Assembly: GCF_004571175.1 (NCBI RefSeq) | Contig: NZ_CP038273.1 | Coordinates: 2,294,001-2,358,000, forward strand | Direction: 5' to 3' | Length of the DNA: 64,000 bases | From: Legionella israelensis | GTDB lineage: Bacteria > Pseudomonadota > Gammaproteobacteria > Legionellales > Legionellaceae | Shown here: one piece after another, positions 26,562-35,531 of the stretch | Layout of the letters: every line of letters starts with the position of its first letter | How positions within the stretch are numbered: the stretch's first letter is position 1 | The notes under the pieces: generated by a model | What the model was told of the DNA's origin: nothing | Database searches by the model: none | Seen by the model: the letters and a program-made list of their open reading frames with translations, nothing else | Position numbers and translations under genes: made by a program

Positions 26562-28447
26562 CTATATCATAAGATAGGCGCCAATGGCGATGGTTCGGTT
26601 ATAAGGAAGTTGATAAAAATCAATATTCAGATTCGCAGAATAGTTTCTTGATAAGAAAGAAAATATCTTTTCCTGCCAGAAAAACCATAAGGTCTTTTTC
26701 TTACGTGTAGCAACGATATTAGGGACCTCCATCAGATAAACCGCAGAATCCACGTTCACTGAAAAAGGTAGCATTTTTCTGTCATTGGCATTATAAAGAG
26801 CTAAAGGAATGGAAATAAAATCCTTAAAACCGTAATGTAAAATCAGATTGCAGATGTTTTCATCCAGACAGGAGACCTCAAATCGATCGCTTGATTTGAC
26901 ATAAGGAACGTTTTCGATGACATAACTGACGATAAGCACATGCTCTGGTAGGGCGCGATTAAGCTTGAGAAAATGCAGAAAACTTCCTCCGCTTTTGTCA
27001 TAAACATCGGTGATAAAAATCGCTGTCAGATCGGGTAGACGGTTAAGGCTCTTATAATGCAACTGTTTTAAAATTTTTGAGACATCTTCCTTGTTGGTAT
27101 AATAAAATTTGCGTAAAAAGTCCATGCCCTTTTTCCAGGTGTACATGATAAAGGCACATATCATGGCAAAAACGACCGGGACCCAGCCTCCTGTCAGAAG
27201 CTTCTGAAGATTGGCACCAAGAAAAAGCAGATCAATGAATAAAAAACAGGAAAAGAGAAGAATCAAAAGAATAATATTCCACCGCCATATTTTATAAGCT
27301 GCAAAAGAGACCAATAAAGTAACCAGCAGCATGTCCAGGTTCACTGCAATGCCATAGGCATGAGCTAAAGCGGTTGATGTCTGGAAGGTGAAAACCAGCA
27401 AAAGAGTTCCCAGAGCCAGGATAAAATTAATTTGAGGGATATAAATTTGTCCTTTTTTTGTTTCAGATGTCTGTATGATCGGTAATCGCGGATATAAACC
27501 CAATAATACTGCCTGTTTTGCTAAGGAAAAAGTGGCTGAAATGACAGCTTGTGAAGCGATGATCGTGGCTATGGTAGCAATGATCAATAAAGGCAGGGAA
27601 AACCAGGCTGGAGCCAGATGGTAAAAAGGATTGGAAATGGCATCAGGGTGCTTCAGCAAATAAGCTCCCTGGCCAAAATAATTTAACAGTAATCCTGGCA
27701 GAGCCACACAAAACCAGCTTAGGCGAATAGGATTTTTGCCGAAATGTCCCAGATCGGTATATAGAGCTTCTCCGCCTGTGACAACAAGAAAAATCCCACC
27801 CAGTAAAGCATACCCCCGCCATCCGTTCACATGAATAAATTCAACCGCATAATAAGGATTAACTGCCTTAAAAACGATGGGATTATGAATAATTTCTTTT
27901 AAGCCCAGGATACCTATGGTGCAAAACCATATAAACACAATAGGCCCAAAAGTAAAACCGATTCTTGCCGTTCCAAGGGATTGAAAAAAAAATAAGGTTA
28001 ACAGAATTAAACAGGATATCGGAAGTACCCAGTTTGAAAGAGCAGGCAGAGTAACATCAAGACCTTCAATGCACTGACTACAGAAATAGCCGGTGTCAGC
28101 ATACCATCGCCAAACACCAGTCCTGCGCCAAATATACCAATAAGAAAAAAATATTTCTGAAATTTACCGTTTTTTCGTCTCAAAAGAGCCAGCAAGGCCA
28201 ATATACCACCTTCACCATCATTGTCGGCGCGAAAAATAATGGTCAAGTATTTAATCGAAATAACAAGAATCAGCGCCCAGAAAATAAGAGATAGTACCCC
28301 TAGTACATCAATGAGATTAATGGGTAAACCTTCAAGGGATTCACGAATGGCATATAAAGGACTTGTACCGATATCACCATAAACAATACCTAATGCTGCC
28401 AAAGACAATGAAAAGAGGGTTTGATTCTGGGGTGGTGACTCATTCAC
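26562..28447 (-). pseudogene. kup: kup potassium transporter, disrupted by a single-base frameshift
   Basis: Low-affinity K+ uptake protein of the Kup/HAK family, encoded in two frames. The N-terminal part (28447 to about 28010) reads [20 protein letters not shown] and [14 protein letters not shown], then [18 protein letters not shown]. After this the frame fails. A loss of one base near 28066-28069 explains it: restoring it gives [20 protein letters not shown] and joins the second part (27938-26562), which contains FGPIVFIWF, YAVEFIHVNGW, GEALYTDLGHFG and the cytoplasmic tail. The combined length would be about 629 aa, normal for Kup. Either a true pseudogene or a sequencing error; no other damage is visible. 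Confidence 0.85.
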
Positions 28448-28777
28448 AATATTTTGCTGCTCTCATATTAATTATCCCCAATGTAACAATGTGAAAACCT
28501 TTAATCAATATCCTGGTTTGCTATTTTAAAAATGTTTTTCACGAAGGAGCTGATTTCAGTCAAATTATATAGGCTATTGATTAAAAAAGAGTTTATGAAA
28601 GCAAAGCGTATGGTTTGTCTTAAGAGGACTGTTTGAGTGGATAAAGAAGGTTATATATTCAACCAGTCTCCAGTCATTTCTTTATTTGAATGGAATTGGT
28701 ATTGTTAAGGTTATATATTAAAATCATTATGTGTATTCATTACAGATTTTTAGGCCAGTCAAATTTGGGAGTATATA
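28448..28777. other. Divergent intergenic region with a 13-bp direct repeat
   Basis: 330 bases between kup (leftward) and the kinase-like gene (rightward). AAGGTTATATATT occurs at 28647-28659 and again at 28707-28719, exactly 60 bases apart, upstream of the kinase-like gene. This could be a regulator site pair or promoter duplication. No gene seen. Confidence 0.45.
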
Positions 28778-29296
28778 ATGAACCAATGTAAACGTGTTTT
28801 TATTGTGGGTCATCCTGGTGCCGGCAAAGAATTGCTGGGAAAAACTCTGGCTGAAAAGCTCAATTGGCGGTTTATTGATGCTGATCTTGGATTGGAATAC
28901 TACGTGGGTCGAAGCTTAAATGAGATAGTTGGAAAAGAAGGCGAAAAAAAATTTCTTGATTGTCAATCAGAAATATTATCGGCACAGATGAATAAAGAAA
29001 GGGTCGTCATTACAACGGATGCAAGCGTTGTGGATAGTGAAAAAAATACTCAAATACTGTTCTCGGAATTTGTTGTGTTTCTCAATGCAAGTCCATCTGT
29101 CCAGTTAGAGCGTGTATCGAAAAGTTTTCTTCCCTTGTTACCAGGTCTTGAACTTAAAGATTTTTTTGAAAAACTTCATACTCAACGTGATCATTTATAT
29201 CAACAGGTGGCTAATGTGACCATTAATACGGACAATGGGAAACTTGAAGAACATGCAGAGCATGTTTTGAAAAAGATTTCGGAAAAAGAGGCTTGA
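28778..29296 (+). CDS. Shikimate-kinase-like protein with degenerate active site
   Basis: A 172-aa P-loop protein aligned over its full length with AroK-type shikimate kinases. The P-loop GHPGAGKELLGKTLA keeps Lys17 but has Glu18 where Ser/Thr binds Mg2+-ATP. FIDADLG keeps Asp34/Asp36. The substrate-binding Arg in the EEGFR motif is replaced (GEKKFL), the GGG strand of the shikimate pocket reads TTDASVV, and the lid RPLL reads LPLL. The final segment RDHLYQQVANVTINTD keeps the family Arg. It probably no longer phosphorylates shikimate, but may bind a nucleotide or have another substrate. No aroB gene is adjacent. Ribosome site GGGAG lies upstream of the ATG. Confidence 0.75.
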   Translation: MNQCKRVFIVGHPGAGKELLGKTLAEKLNWRFIDADLGLEYYVGRSLNEIVGKEGEKKFLDCQSEILSAQMNKERVVITTDASVVDSEKNTQILFSEFVVFLNASPSVQLERVSKSFLPLLPGLELKDFFEKLHTQRDHLYQQVANVTINTDNGKLEEHAEHVLKKISEKEA

Positions 29297-29337
29297 AATT
29301 GCTCAACCGTCATCGTTGACGATTACGACACACTCTA

Positions 29338-29823
29338 TCAAGCTTCATTCTTATCAGTGAGGAGGGTTTTCATTACAGTGACAGGATGTTCGGCAAATTG
29401 ATCCATTGCTATTTTTTCCCATTCAAGCTTTTCATAATAAGCGCAAACTTTGGGAGCAAAGGCAAAAAGGAAAAGTTCTGCAAATCCTAATTGTTTTGCT
29501 TTTTGTTTAGTGGAATCCATCAGTAATTTACCAATGCCTCGCTTTTGATAATCGGAGTCAACGACAAGTGAAGCAAGCCAAGGTGTCAAATCAGAACGAA
29601 TGCCGTCATTCTCCCGCAAACTGCACATACCCACGGGTTTATTATGATGAAAAGCTACAAATGTTAATGGCATTTGCCCGTCATTCAAATGACTAAAAAA
29701 ACATTGCTCGACGTCTTCAATGGATTTATCAGGCATCCAGATACTACCTAACACCTTATGCCAGATCTGGGCCAGGGATGGAATGATGTGTGGATGATTT
29801 TTGAGAAAATCAATTTTAATCAT
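29338..29823 (-). CDS. GNAT family N-acetyltransferase
   Basis: A 161-aa acetyltransferase of the GNAT superfamily, cytoplasmic. LASLVVDSDYQKRGIGKLLM holds the acetyl-CoA-binding motif (Q/R-x-x-G-x-G/A), followed by AKQLGFAELFLFA and YEKLEWEK, the usual helix-strand-turn of the C-terminal half. The ATG at 29823 has AAAAGGTGA upstream, whereas an upstream ATG at 29913 lacks one. The acceptor substrate cannot be told. Convergent with the kinase-like gene, 41 bases apart. Confidence 0.85.
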   Translation of the reverse strand: MIKIDFLKNHPHIIPSLAQIWHKVLGSIWMPDKSIEDVEQCFFSHLNDGQMPLTFVAFHHNKPVGMCSLRENDGIRSDLTPWLASLVVDSDYQKRGIGKLLMDSTKQKAKQLGFAELFLFAFAPKVCAYYEKLEWEKIAMDQFAEHPVTVMKTLLTDKNEA

Positions 29824-30073
29824 TTTATCACCTTTTGCTAAACCGTTACTTGAATTATGCGTTATTCTTGCAATCAGTGTAAATCTATTTTTATCAATAC
29901 AGTTTTTGCGCATGCAAAAGAGGAAGGGGATCCTGAGCAGAACATCATCTGAAACAATTCACAAATGCCATTACGGATAATGTTTGATCAGGAAAATTAA
30001 ATTAGCTTGTTATTTGTTCATCTTGCTGTTAATATGACATTAATTGTTTAAATCATATAAATCGTTATGTTTG

Positions 30074-30185
30074 ATTTTAAGTCATTTCTTATAGCAAATG
30101 TGGTGGTCGTCGTTACTTTCGTAACGTGCGGCAGCCATTTGACTTAAAATGAAACACTACCGCACTTCTGAGGGAGCTGCGGTAG
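30074..30185 (+). promoter_or_regulatory. Two consecutive RNA hairpins in the leader of a Pht-like transporter gene
   Basis: First hairpin 30074-30150: outer stem ATTTTAAGTCA / TGACTTAAAAT (11 bp), inner CAAATG / CATTTG, and the apical CGTTAC-TTTC-GTAACG. Second hairpin 30157-30185: CTACCGCA / TGCGGTAG with a 13-base loop. The transporter ATG follows 51 bases later with a strong AAAAGGAGG site. It could be a cis-acting leader or a short palindromic element that happened to land there. Confidence 0.5.
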
Positions 30186-30236
30186 AATCTCATATCGGAA
30201 CTCCTGAAGAAGGTAAATGAAAAAAAGGAGGCACCG

Positions 30237-31493
30237 ATGTCATTAAAAAATAATTTACTACTTCAGAAACTGTATCCCTGGCTGATATGGACACTAGCCG
30301 CAGGCTTCTTTTTTTATAAATACTTTATTCAAGTATCTCCCAGTGTCATTAGTTCTCAACTGATGAATACTTTTGCTCTATCTGGTGCAGGATTAGGTCA
30401 TTTAGCCGCCTGTTTTTTTTATGCTTATCTCATCATGCAAATACCGGCAGGCCTTATTTTAGATCGATACAGTCCGCGCATGATTTTGTTTTTGGCTTCT
30501 TTTTTATGTGCCGTAGGTATATTGATTTTTGCTCATTCTCAGCAACTTTACTGGGCAGAATTAAGTCGTTTCTTAAATGGTTTGACCGCGGCTTTCGCGG
30601 CAGTAGCCTGTTTTAAGTTGATAACTTTATGGTTTCCCCCGGAGCGATTTGCACTCATGGCCGGTCTAAGCATGGCCATGGCGATGTTAGGAGCTATCAG
30701 TGGGGAAGCGCCGCTATCGTATTTGGTGAGCCGGTATGATTGGCGCAAATCCTTGGAAATTATTGCTGTTTTTGGGTTTTTATTGTCTTTTCTCATTCTG
30801 TTTATTTTATCGGATAAAAAAACAGATGGTGCTCAAAGAAAGAAACCTGAGAAATTATTTCCAAATATCAAGGGTATTTGTAAAAACAGGCAAACCTGGT
30901 TGTTGTCACTGTACAGTGGACTGGCTTTTTCTCCTGTTTCTGTGTTTGGTGGCTTATGGGGCGTTTCCTTTATTGAGAAAGCTTATGGGCTGGTATCCAT
31001 AAATGCAGCAAGTGCTGTTTCACTTATTTTTGTAGGCTTTGCCATTGGATGTCCTTTCAGTGGCTGGCTCTCTGATTATATGCAGAGGCGCAAACCACTC
31101 ATGTGGTTTGGTACCTTAACGGCCTTTTTGAGTCTTAGTCTCATATTGTATGCTCCCATTTCATCTTTCATTTTATATTTTCTTTTATTTTTATTTGGTC
31201 TTGGCACCAGTTGCTTTTTTCTCTGCTTTTCCATGATAAAAGAAATCCATTCTTTGGTTTTTGCCGGAACGGTATTGGGTTTTATGAACACTTTTGATTC
31301 GCTTTGTGAAGCTTTAACGGAGCCTTTTGTAGGTAAATTATTGGATATTAGCTGGAATGGACAGCAGTTAAATGGTGTTCGATTGTTTTCGGTGGTTGAT
31401 TATCGTTTCGGACTATCCGTGTTATCGATTTATTTGGCGCTTTCTATTTTTCTTTTGTTTTTTATCAAGGAAACTGGAACGCATTGTAAATAA
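30237..31493 (+). CDS. Major-facilitator transporter, Pht-like
   Basis: A third 12-helix major-facilitator transporter of the same group (418 aa). The N-terminus YPWLIWTLAAGFFFYKYFIQ and VSPSVISSQLM, with QIPAGLILDRYSPRMIL as motif A, align with the two transporters at 3131-5684. AAAAGGAGG precedes the ATG. Helix 4 region ELSRFLNGLTAAFAAVACFK and the loop before helix 7 are also shared. It stands alone behind a structured leader (30074-30185), hinting at separate regulation. Nutrient uptake in the host vacuole is the known job of Pht proteins; the substrate here is unknown. Confidence 0.85.
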   Translation: MSLKNNLLLQKLYPWLIWTLAAGFFFYKYFIQVSPSVISSQLMNTFALSGAGLGHLAACFFYAYLIMQIPAGLILDRYSPRMILFLASFLCAVGILIFAHSQQLYWAELSRFLNGLTAAFAAVACFKLITLWFPPERFALMAGLSMAMAMLGAISGEAPLSYLVSRYDWRKSLEIIAVFGFLLSFLILFILSDKKTDGAQRKKPEKLFPNIKGICKNRQTWLLSLYSGLAFSPVSVFGGLWGVSFIEKAYGLVSINAASAVSLIFVGFAIGCPFSGWLSDYMQRRKPLMWFGTLTAFLSLSLILYAPISSFILYFLLFLFGLGTSCFFLCFSMIKEIHSLVFAGTVLGFMNTFDSLCEALTEPFVGKLLDISWNGQQLNGVRLFSVVDYRFGLSVLSIYLALSIFLLFFIKETGTHCK

Positions 31494-31537
31494 AAAGAAA
31501 ATGAGTTATTAACATTAAAACCGAATGCAGCTTAATT

Positions 31538-31562
31538 GTTCTTAAAATAAGCCTTTAAGAAC
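31538..31562 (+). terminator. Hairpin after the transporter gene
   Basis: The 9-bp stem GTTCTTAAA / TTTAAGAAC with a 7-base loop lies 45 bases after the stop. There is no T tract, so it may stabilise the 3' end rather than terminate. A second small hairpin (AACTCTA/TAGAGTT) lies at 31610-31627. Confidence 0.4.
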
Positions 31563-31693
31563 CTGGAAAATTGCAAACGGTTTTAATGTATGAGAGTCAC
31601 CGTCTGTTGAACTCTATAGTTAGAGTTGAAAAGTTTTGATCCTAAAAAGTTAGGCTGTGTTTACAATTCATCATGACCTAATAGAGCAGAGAC

Positions 31694-32137
31694 CTAAATG
31701 ACAAGGTTTGAATCTTTGGTAATGATTTCTTCCATGGCTTGCATGATGGTTTCCATATAAGCTTTTTTATTTCCTGTATATTCTGTTCCGGCTTGATGAA
31801 ATGAATCAAAAATTAATTTTGCATTTTGTTTACCTAAAATATTTTCTATCATATCAGCCACCCGCTCCTGCGCTGCTTTAAAAGCTTCTCTGTGGTTTGT
31901 TTTTCGGTCTAGCTCTTCTGCTTTGGGATAGGAGGGGGATTTTTCGTCGCGCCATTGTAAGTTGGATATCAGGTCAGCGACATCGGAGTATTTTCGAATA
32001 TCTTTAAGCTCACTCACAAGAGACTGAATGTTGGATTGTCTGGCTTGGGCGGTAGGTATCTCTTTCAGTGAGGATAAAACTTTTATATAAAGCTCGATTT
32101 TAATTCCTTCCGGAAGAGGTTTATAAAAGGAAGGCAT
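31694..32137 (-). CDS. Hypothetical helical protein, possible effector
   Basis: A 147-aa soluble, mostly helical, charged protein without a known domain. It starts MPSFYKPLPEGIKIELYIKV after AAGGAAA and ends IITKDSNLVI. Internal Gln/Asn-rich helices suggest a coiled or bundle fold. It sits upstream of the insertion sequence at 32343, with its own short promoter region. The short hydrophobic tail with Leu-Val-Ile could fit a Dot/Icm signal, which is speculation. Confidence 0.5.
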   Translation of the reverse strand: MPSFYKPLPEGIKIELYIKVLSSLKEIPTAQARQSNIQSLVSELKDIRKYSDVADLISNLQWRDEKSPSYPKAEELDRKTNHREAFKAAQERVADMIENILGKQNAKLIFDSFHQAGTEYTGNKKAYMETIMQAMEEIITKDSNLVI

Positions 32138-32342
32138 CGCATTTTCCTTACGGTAGATAATTTAGTAAGATAAATCATAAGATGGTATCTAAACAAATGC
32201 AATGTTTGCTTTAAAATACGGTAAACCAAAACATGCTAACGTCAGTTACTCATGCGTTTTTCGATTTAATCACGTCAAAAATATATAAAATTGTCATTAA
32301 TCACTCTCTAATGTAAAGAAAAACAAAATTTATATTTAAATT

Positions 32343-33493
32343 CTCATGTTACGCACAATCGACTTTAACGAGCCATATTTTTTAACTCCTGCATAGCAAT
32401 TTGGTTAGCCCTGAGTATTAATTTGTACTTGATGGCAAAGTGATTCAATTTTGTCTTTATTTTCATCATTTCCAGTTTGCAGTATGCAATGATTGCGGCA
32501 AAGATATGGTTGGATTGTGTTTTAACCGTACGGGTTGGAGACTTGTTCAGGCTTGCATTTTGTTTAATTGACTTGTGATACTCTTCAATCCGCCACCGTT
32601 TCTGGTACACTTCATAAAGACGTTCGGCACTGCTGGTCATGTCATTAGAAACGAGATAGAGAACCCCTGTAGAACCATTTTCGTTTTTGAAAATTTTCTT
32701 CAAAAGCCTCACTGGGAAGTCTAATCCCTTGAGATAGACTGTGTGGGCTATGTCCTCTTCAAGCTCTAATTCTCTGACTTTTGTGTACCGTCCGTTGTTG
32801 GCGTCGTTTTTGGATAAAGCTAAGGTTCGATTAGATTTAATCCCAATAATAAACGATTTTTGAAGGTCATTATGGATGTAAGCCATATTGGCCTTCGAGC
32901 CAAACCAATTGTCCGCAAGTACAAAGTCAAACAACACATGATTACTAACCGCTTGTGCGATAAGCTTGCGAAAAAGTTCATTTTTAGTCGTGGATGACTT
33001 TCTGCGAGCTTGCCTTGTTTCAATGTCACAAAAAGCAACGTCTTTTTTGATAACTTCATAACCAACAGGAACACTGAAGTCACCATACCGAACCATGCAG
33101 GTCAGGATATTAATCCCTTTGACCACATCACCTTTAGCATGGGAATAATGCCAACAATTAATTTCATTCTCATCCGTGTAAGGCTTCTCCTCAATCGAGT
33201 CATCCAATAAAAGAACACCGTCTGATGCTTCACTCTCCCTGACTGACTTCTTGACATAATTCCAGAGCGCTTTGGAACCAAAATCTTGTAGTCGTAAAAA
33301 TCGTGTCACCTTGTCGTGAGCAAATTCACCATCCAACATCTCCGATAAACCTGTAGCTGTTGCATATTTATTCTGGCAAATCAAATAGTCACTATAAATA
33401 TCAAGCATATCCATTAAATCTTCCTCCCTAAAAATCAGGGATGAAATTTTAATTAAATTTCAGGGAGCAGCAAGGTTTAGTGCGTAACATGAG
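32343..33493 (-). mobile_element. Insertion sequence, 1151 bp, copy 1
   Basis: The element has terminal repeats CTCATGTTACGCAC at both ends (inverted) and a 7-bp target duplication TTAAATT at 32336-32342 and 33494-33500. It encodes one DDE transposase. An apparently identical copy in the opposite orientation lies at 45891-47041, so movement was recent. The same terminal sequence is found on several small elements in this window. Confidence 0.93.
32365..33414 (-). CDS. DDE transposase, IS4/IS701-like
   Basis: Transposase of 349 aa. The DDE residues are likely the Asp in LLLDDSIEEKP, the Asp in VLADNWFGSKAN and the Glu in the YQKRWRIEEYHKSIKQ helix, a Y-(2)-R-(3)-E-(6)-K pattern of the IS4 superfamily. 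The protein is intact and its sequence is the same as that of the copy at 45970-47019. It cuts at the element ends and inserts with 7-bp duplications. The exact IS family would need a database comparison. Confidence 0.9.
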   Translation of the reverse strand: MDMLDIYSDYLICQNKYATATGLSEMLDGEFAHDKVTRFLRLQDFGSKALWNYVKKSVRESEASDGVLLLDDSIEEKPYTDENEINCWHYSHAKGDVVKGINILTCMVRYGDFSVPVGYEVIKKDVAFCDIETRQARRKSSTTKNELFRKLIAQAVSNHVLFDFVLADNWFGSKANMAYIHNDLQKSFIIGIKSNRTLALSKNDANNGRYTKVRELELEEDIAHTVYLKGLDFPVRLLKKIFKNENGSTGVLYLVSNDMTSSAERLYEVYQKRWRIEEYHKSIKQNASLNKSPTRTVKTQSNHIFAAIIAYCKLEMMKIKTKLNHFAIKYKLILRANQIAMQELKNMAR

Positions 33494-33624
33494 TTAAATT
33501 TTGAAAAAATTATTATCAGAGTGTACCTATTTAAGCTTCCCTTAAGCCAATTGGGCGTATTATTTTTAAACATTGCGAACAATTTATTATTTTTAAAATA
33601 AGCTTAAATGGGGAATTTCATATC

Positions 33625-34317
33625 ATGAGAAAAAATAAAATTGATAAAGAGGGGAGTGTTCATGAGGCTAAACATTATATGGTCACTTATGTTAAAGAAA
33701 CCAAAGATGGGCCTGGACATGTATCTGTTTCCGTTTTAAAACAAAAAAAAACTGACAGTAAGGTATCCCATACCAGTTTTTTTCCTGGAGCTCTAGGTTC
33801 ATTAATTAATGGAGTGACTTTTGGTTCCGTGCCTGTAAGAGGTGAGATGGCTCCATCTCATCACGAAGACTTAGAGGAAGCGGATCGAGTTTTGGTCAAA
33901 GAAATTGAAAGAGACACCTATAAAAAAGCTAAAATCGCTCAAAAAGAGTTTTCCCGCGAAGTAGAAAATGGTCAAAGGTTTTATTCTGTTTTTGGACACT
34001 GGAATCCAATTGCCAGTACATTTTCCCATTTGTTCAGTGCCTTTCGAGCGGATCATATGACAAAAATGGATTATACGCGCAGGCATGGGTTTTCTCCTGT
34101 CGAAGACATGTGTGGATTTAATCTTTACGATGAAAATGAGGTTAAAATCGACGGCATAAAGACCGATAACTGTTCCAGTTCAGTGAGACATGTTTTAAAT
34201 GGAGCCGGAATGAATATCGAACATACGTTGGTTCCTTCTTTATTTACTCCTAAATTACAAAAAAGAGGATTTCAGGAGATGGATAAGAGCGAATTTAAAA
34301 CAAAATTTAAAGTATAA
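33625..34317 (+). CDS. Possible permuted papain-fold protein (His32/Cys183), effector-like
   Basis: A 230-aa protein of unknown family. KETKDGPGHVSVSVLK near the N-terminus and DNCSSSVRHVLNGAG near the C-terminus place a His (32) on a strand and a Cys (183) at the start of a helix. This H-first, NC-later order is that of permuted papain-like folds (LRAT, PPPDE, some NlpC/P60 relatives). The neighbouring leftward gene has the same layout. No signal peptide. A long positively charged helix lies at 80-120. Predicted role: hydrolase or acyltransferase effector, inferred from architecture only. Its stop is 16 bases from the end of the paralogue. Confidence 0.6.
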   Translation: MRKNKIDKEGSVHEAKHYMVTYVKETKDGPGHVSVSVLKQKKTDSKVSHTSFFPGALGSLINGVTFGSVPVRGEMAPSHHEDLEEADRVLVKEIERDTYKKAKIAQKEFSREVENGQRFYSVFGHWNPIASTFSHLFSAFRADHMTKMDYTRRHGFSPVEDMCGFNLYDENEVKIDGIKTDNCSSSVRHVLNGAGMNIEHTLVPSLFTPKLQKRGFQEMDKSEFKTKFKV

Positions 34318-34333
34318 AATTGAGCTAAAGCGA

Positions 34334-35104
34334 TTAAGCCCCCGGCTGGGATGAGGGGCTGTCGTTTATTTTCTGAGCTAATCCATCTGGCGTTATCTCC
34401 CAGGGTTTTTTGGAAGATGCAATCGGATGTCCGCCCCTTTTTAAAATTTCGCTAACCAATTTTGTGCAGTTTGTTACTTGAGATGTTTCTTTTTCATGTG
34501 TCGCTCGTCTTCTATATAATTCCACATCAATGGGATCCTGTGAAACAAAGGATGAAGCGGCTTTAAAAAATCCAATCACGTTTAAATTGGGGAATAATTG
34601 ATAGCCGGTCTCTCCCTTCTCAACGGATCGGCGTGTTTGATGAATGTATTTTAGCATGTTTGCTGTATCTAGTTTTTGCAATTTAAAAATATAATCCGGC
34701 TCAGCTAAAGCGGGAGCATCTGAAGGAAAGTAAGGTCTGGAATTAAAATCATCTATAAGGATATGAGTTCTTGCCGCTGCTTCTGTTTCCATGTCTTCGG
34801 CAAGTGTCTTAGCATAAATTGCCGGTAAAGGTAATATCGCTGTAAGACCAGCTGAAGGAAAACCATAAGGATGGATACTTATATATTCACCTTCATCTTC
34901 CTGTTTTAATTTTAGTTTGTTTCCTCCTACTTGAATGGCCGCATGGCCAGGAGTATCACGCGTCATCTTCCAGACGTAAACCCAGGTTGGTTGACTATCC
35001 TTATTCTGAGTAGATGTGTTTTGCTCCTTATTTACAGAGCCAATTCCGTCTCGTTGCTCATTGCGACTATAATTTGCGAGAATTGAACGAATCCAGGCGA
35101 TCAT
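34334..35104 (-). CDS. Possible permuted papain-fold protein (His54/Cys213), paralogue of neighbour
   Basis: A 256-aa protein paralogous to the one ending 16 bases away on the other strand. VWKMTRDTPGHAAIQVG carries His54, followed by EYISIHPYGFPSAG (compare VSHTSFFPGALG in the neighbour) and VTNCTKLVSEILKRGG with Cys213. The His-Cys spacing (159) is nearly equal to the neighbour's (151). The first 40 residues are a polar extension (NKEQNTSTQNKDSQ). TAGGAG precedes the ATG. Two divergent members in a tail-to-tail pair suggest an inverted duplication. Catalysis is not proven; an alternative is a non-enzymatic fold with conserved Cys. Confidence 0.6.
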   Translation of the reverse strand: MIAWIRSILANYSRNEQRDGIGSVNKEQNTSTQNKDSQPTWVYVWKMTRDTPGHAAIQVGGNKLKLKQEDEGEYISIHPYGFPSAGLTAILPLPAIYAKTLAEDMETEAAARTHILIDDFNSRPYFPSDAPALAEPDYIFKLQKLDTANMLKYIHQTRRSVEKGETGYQLFPNLNVIGFFKAASSFVSQDPIDVELYRRRATHEKETSQVTNCTKLVSEILKRGGHPIASSKKPWEITPDGLAQKINDSPSSQPGA

Positions 35105-35160
35105 AAAAACTCCTATATGTATTGATCGGAATAAGCAAGCGACCGAAATTTAATTAATAA

Positions 35161-35296
35161 CTCATGTTACGCAGTTACGTCTTTTTACCTCTTTGGACGT
35201 ATTTTGGAATTTCCAATGCTCATTTACTCTATGTAAAACTGCTTTAAAAATTTCAAAATGTGTCCAAATCTTCTAAAAAATACTGTGCTGCATGAG
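35161..35296. repeat. MITE with IS-like ends, 136 bp
   Basis: Begins CTCATGTTACGCAG and ends with a shortened CATGAG; internal arms TTTGGACGTATTTTGGAA and TTTCAAAATGTGTCCAAA form a long imperfect hairpin. The 7-bp target duplication TTAATAA lies at 35154-35160 and 35297-35303. It has no reading frame. The ends match those of the 1151-bp insertion sequence. Confidence 0.88.
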
Positions 35297-35531
35297 TTAA
35301 TAACTGTTAATTAGAAAACAAATTGATTAAATATCTTGCATAATACATTAATTTGCTTGATTATGCAATGATGAAATTTCTCCAGAGAATATCAAAAGCT
35401 CCTGTGGTTTAAAATTAAAACATGACTTCGACATAATTCTTTTATATTGTTAGGCGATTGTTATCCTGTAAAAAGTCAAGTTCTATGCAGGGTTTAAGCA
35501 AAATATTTCATTCAGTGGACTATTTTTTAAT

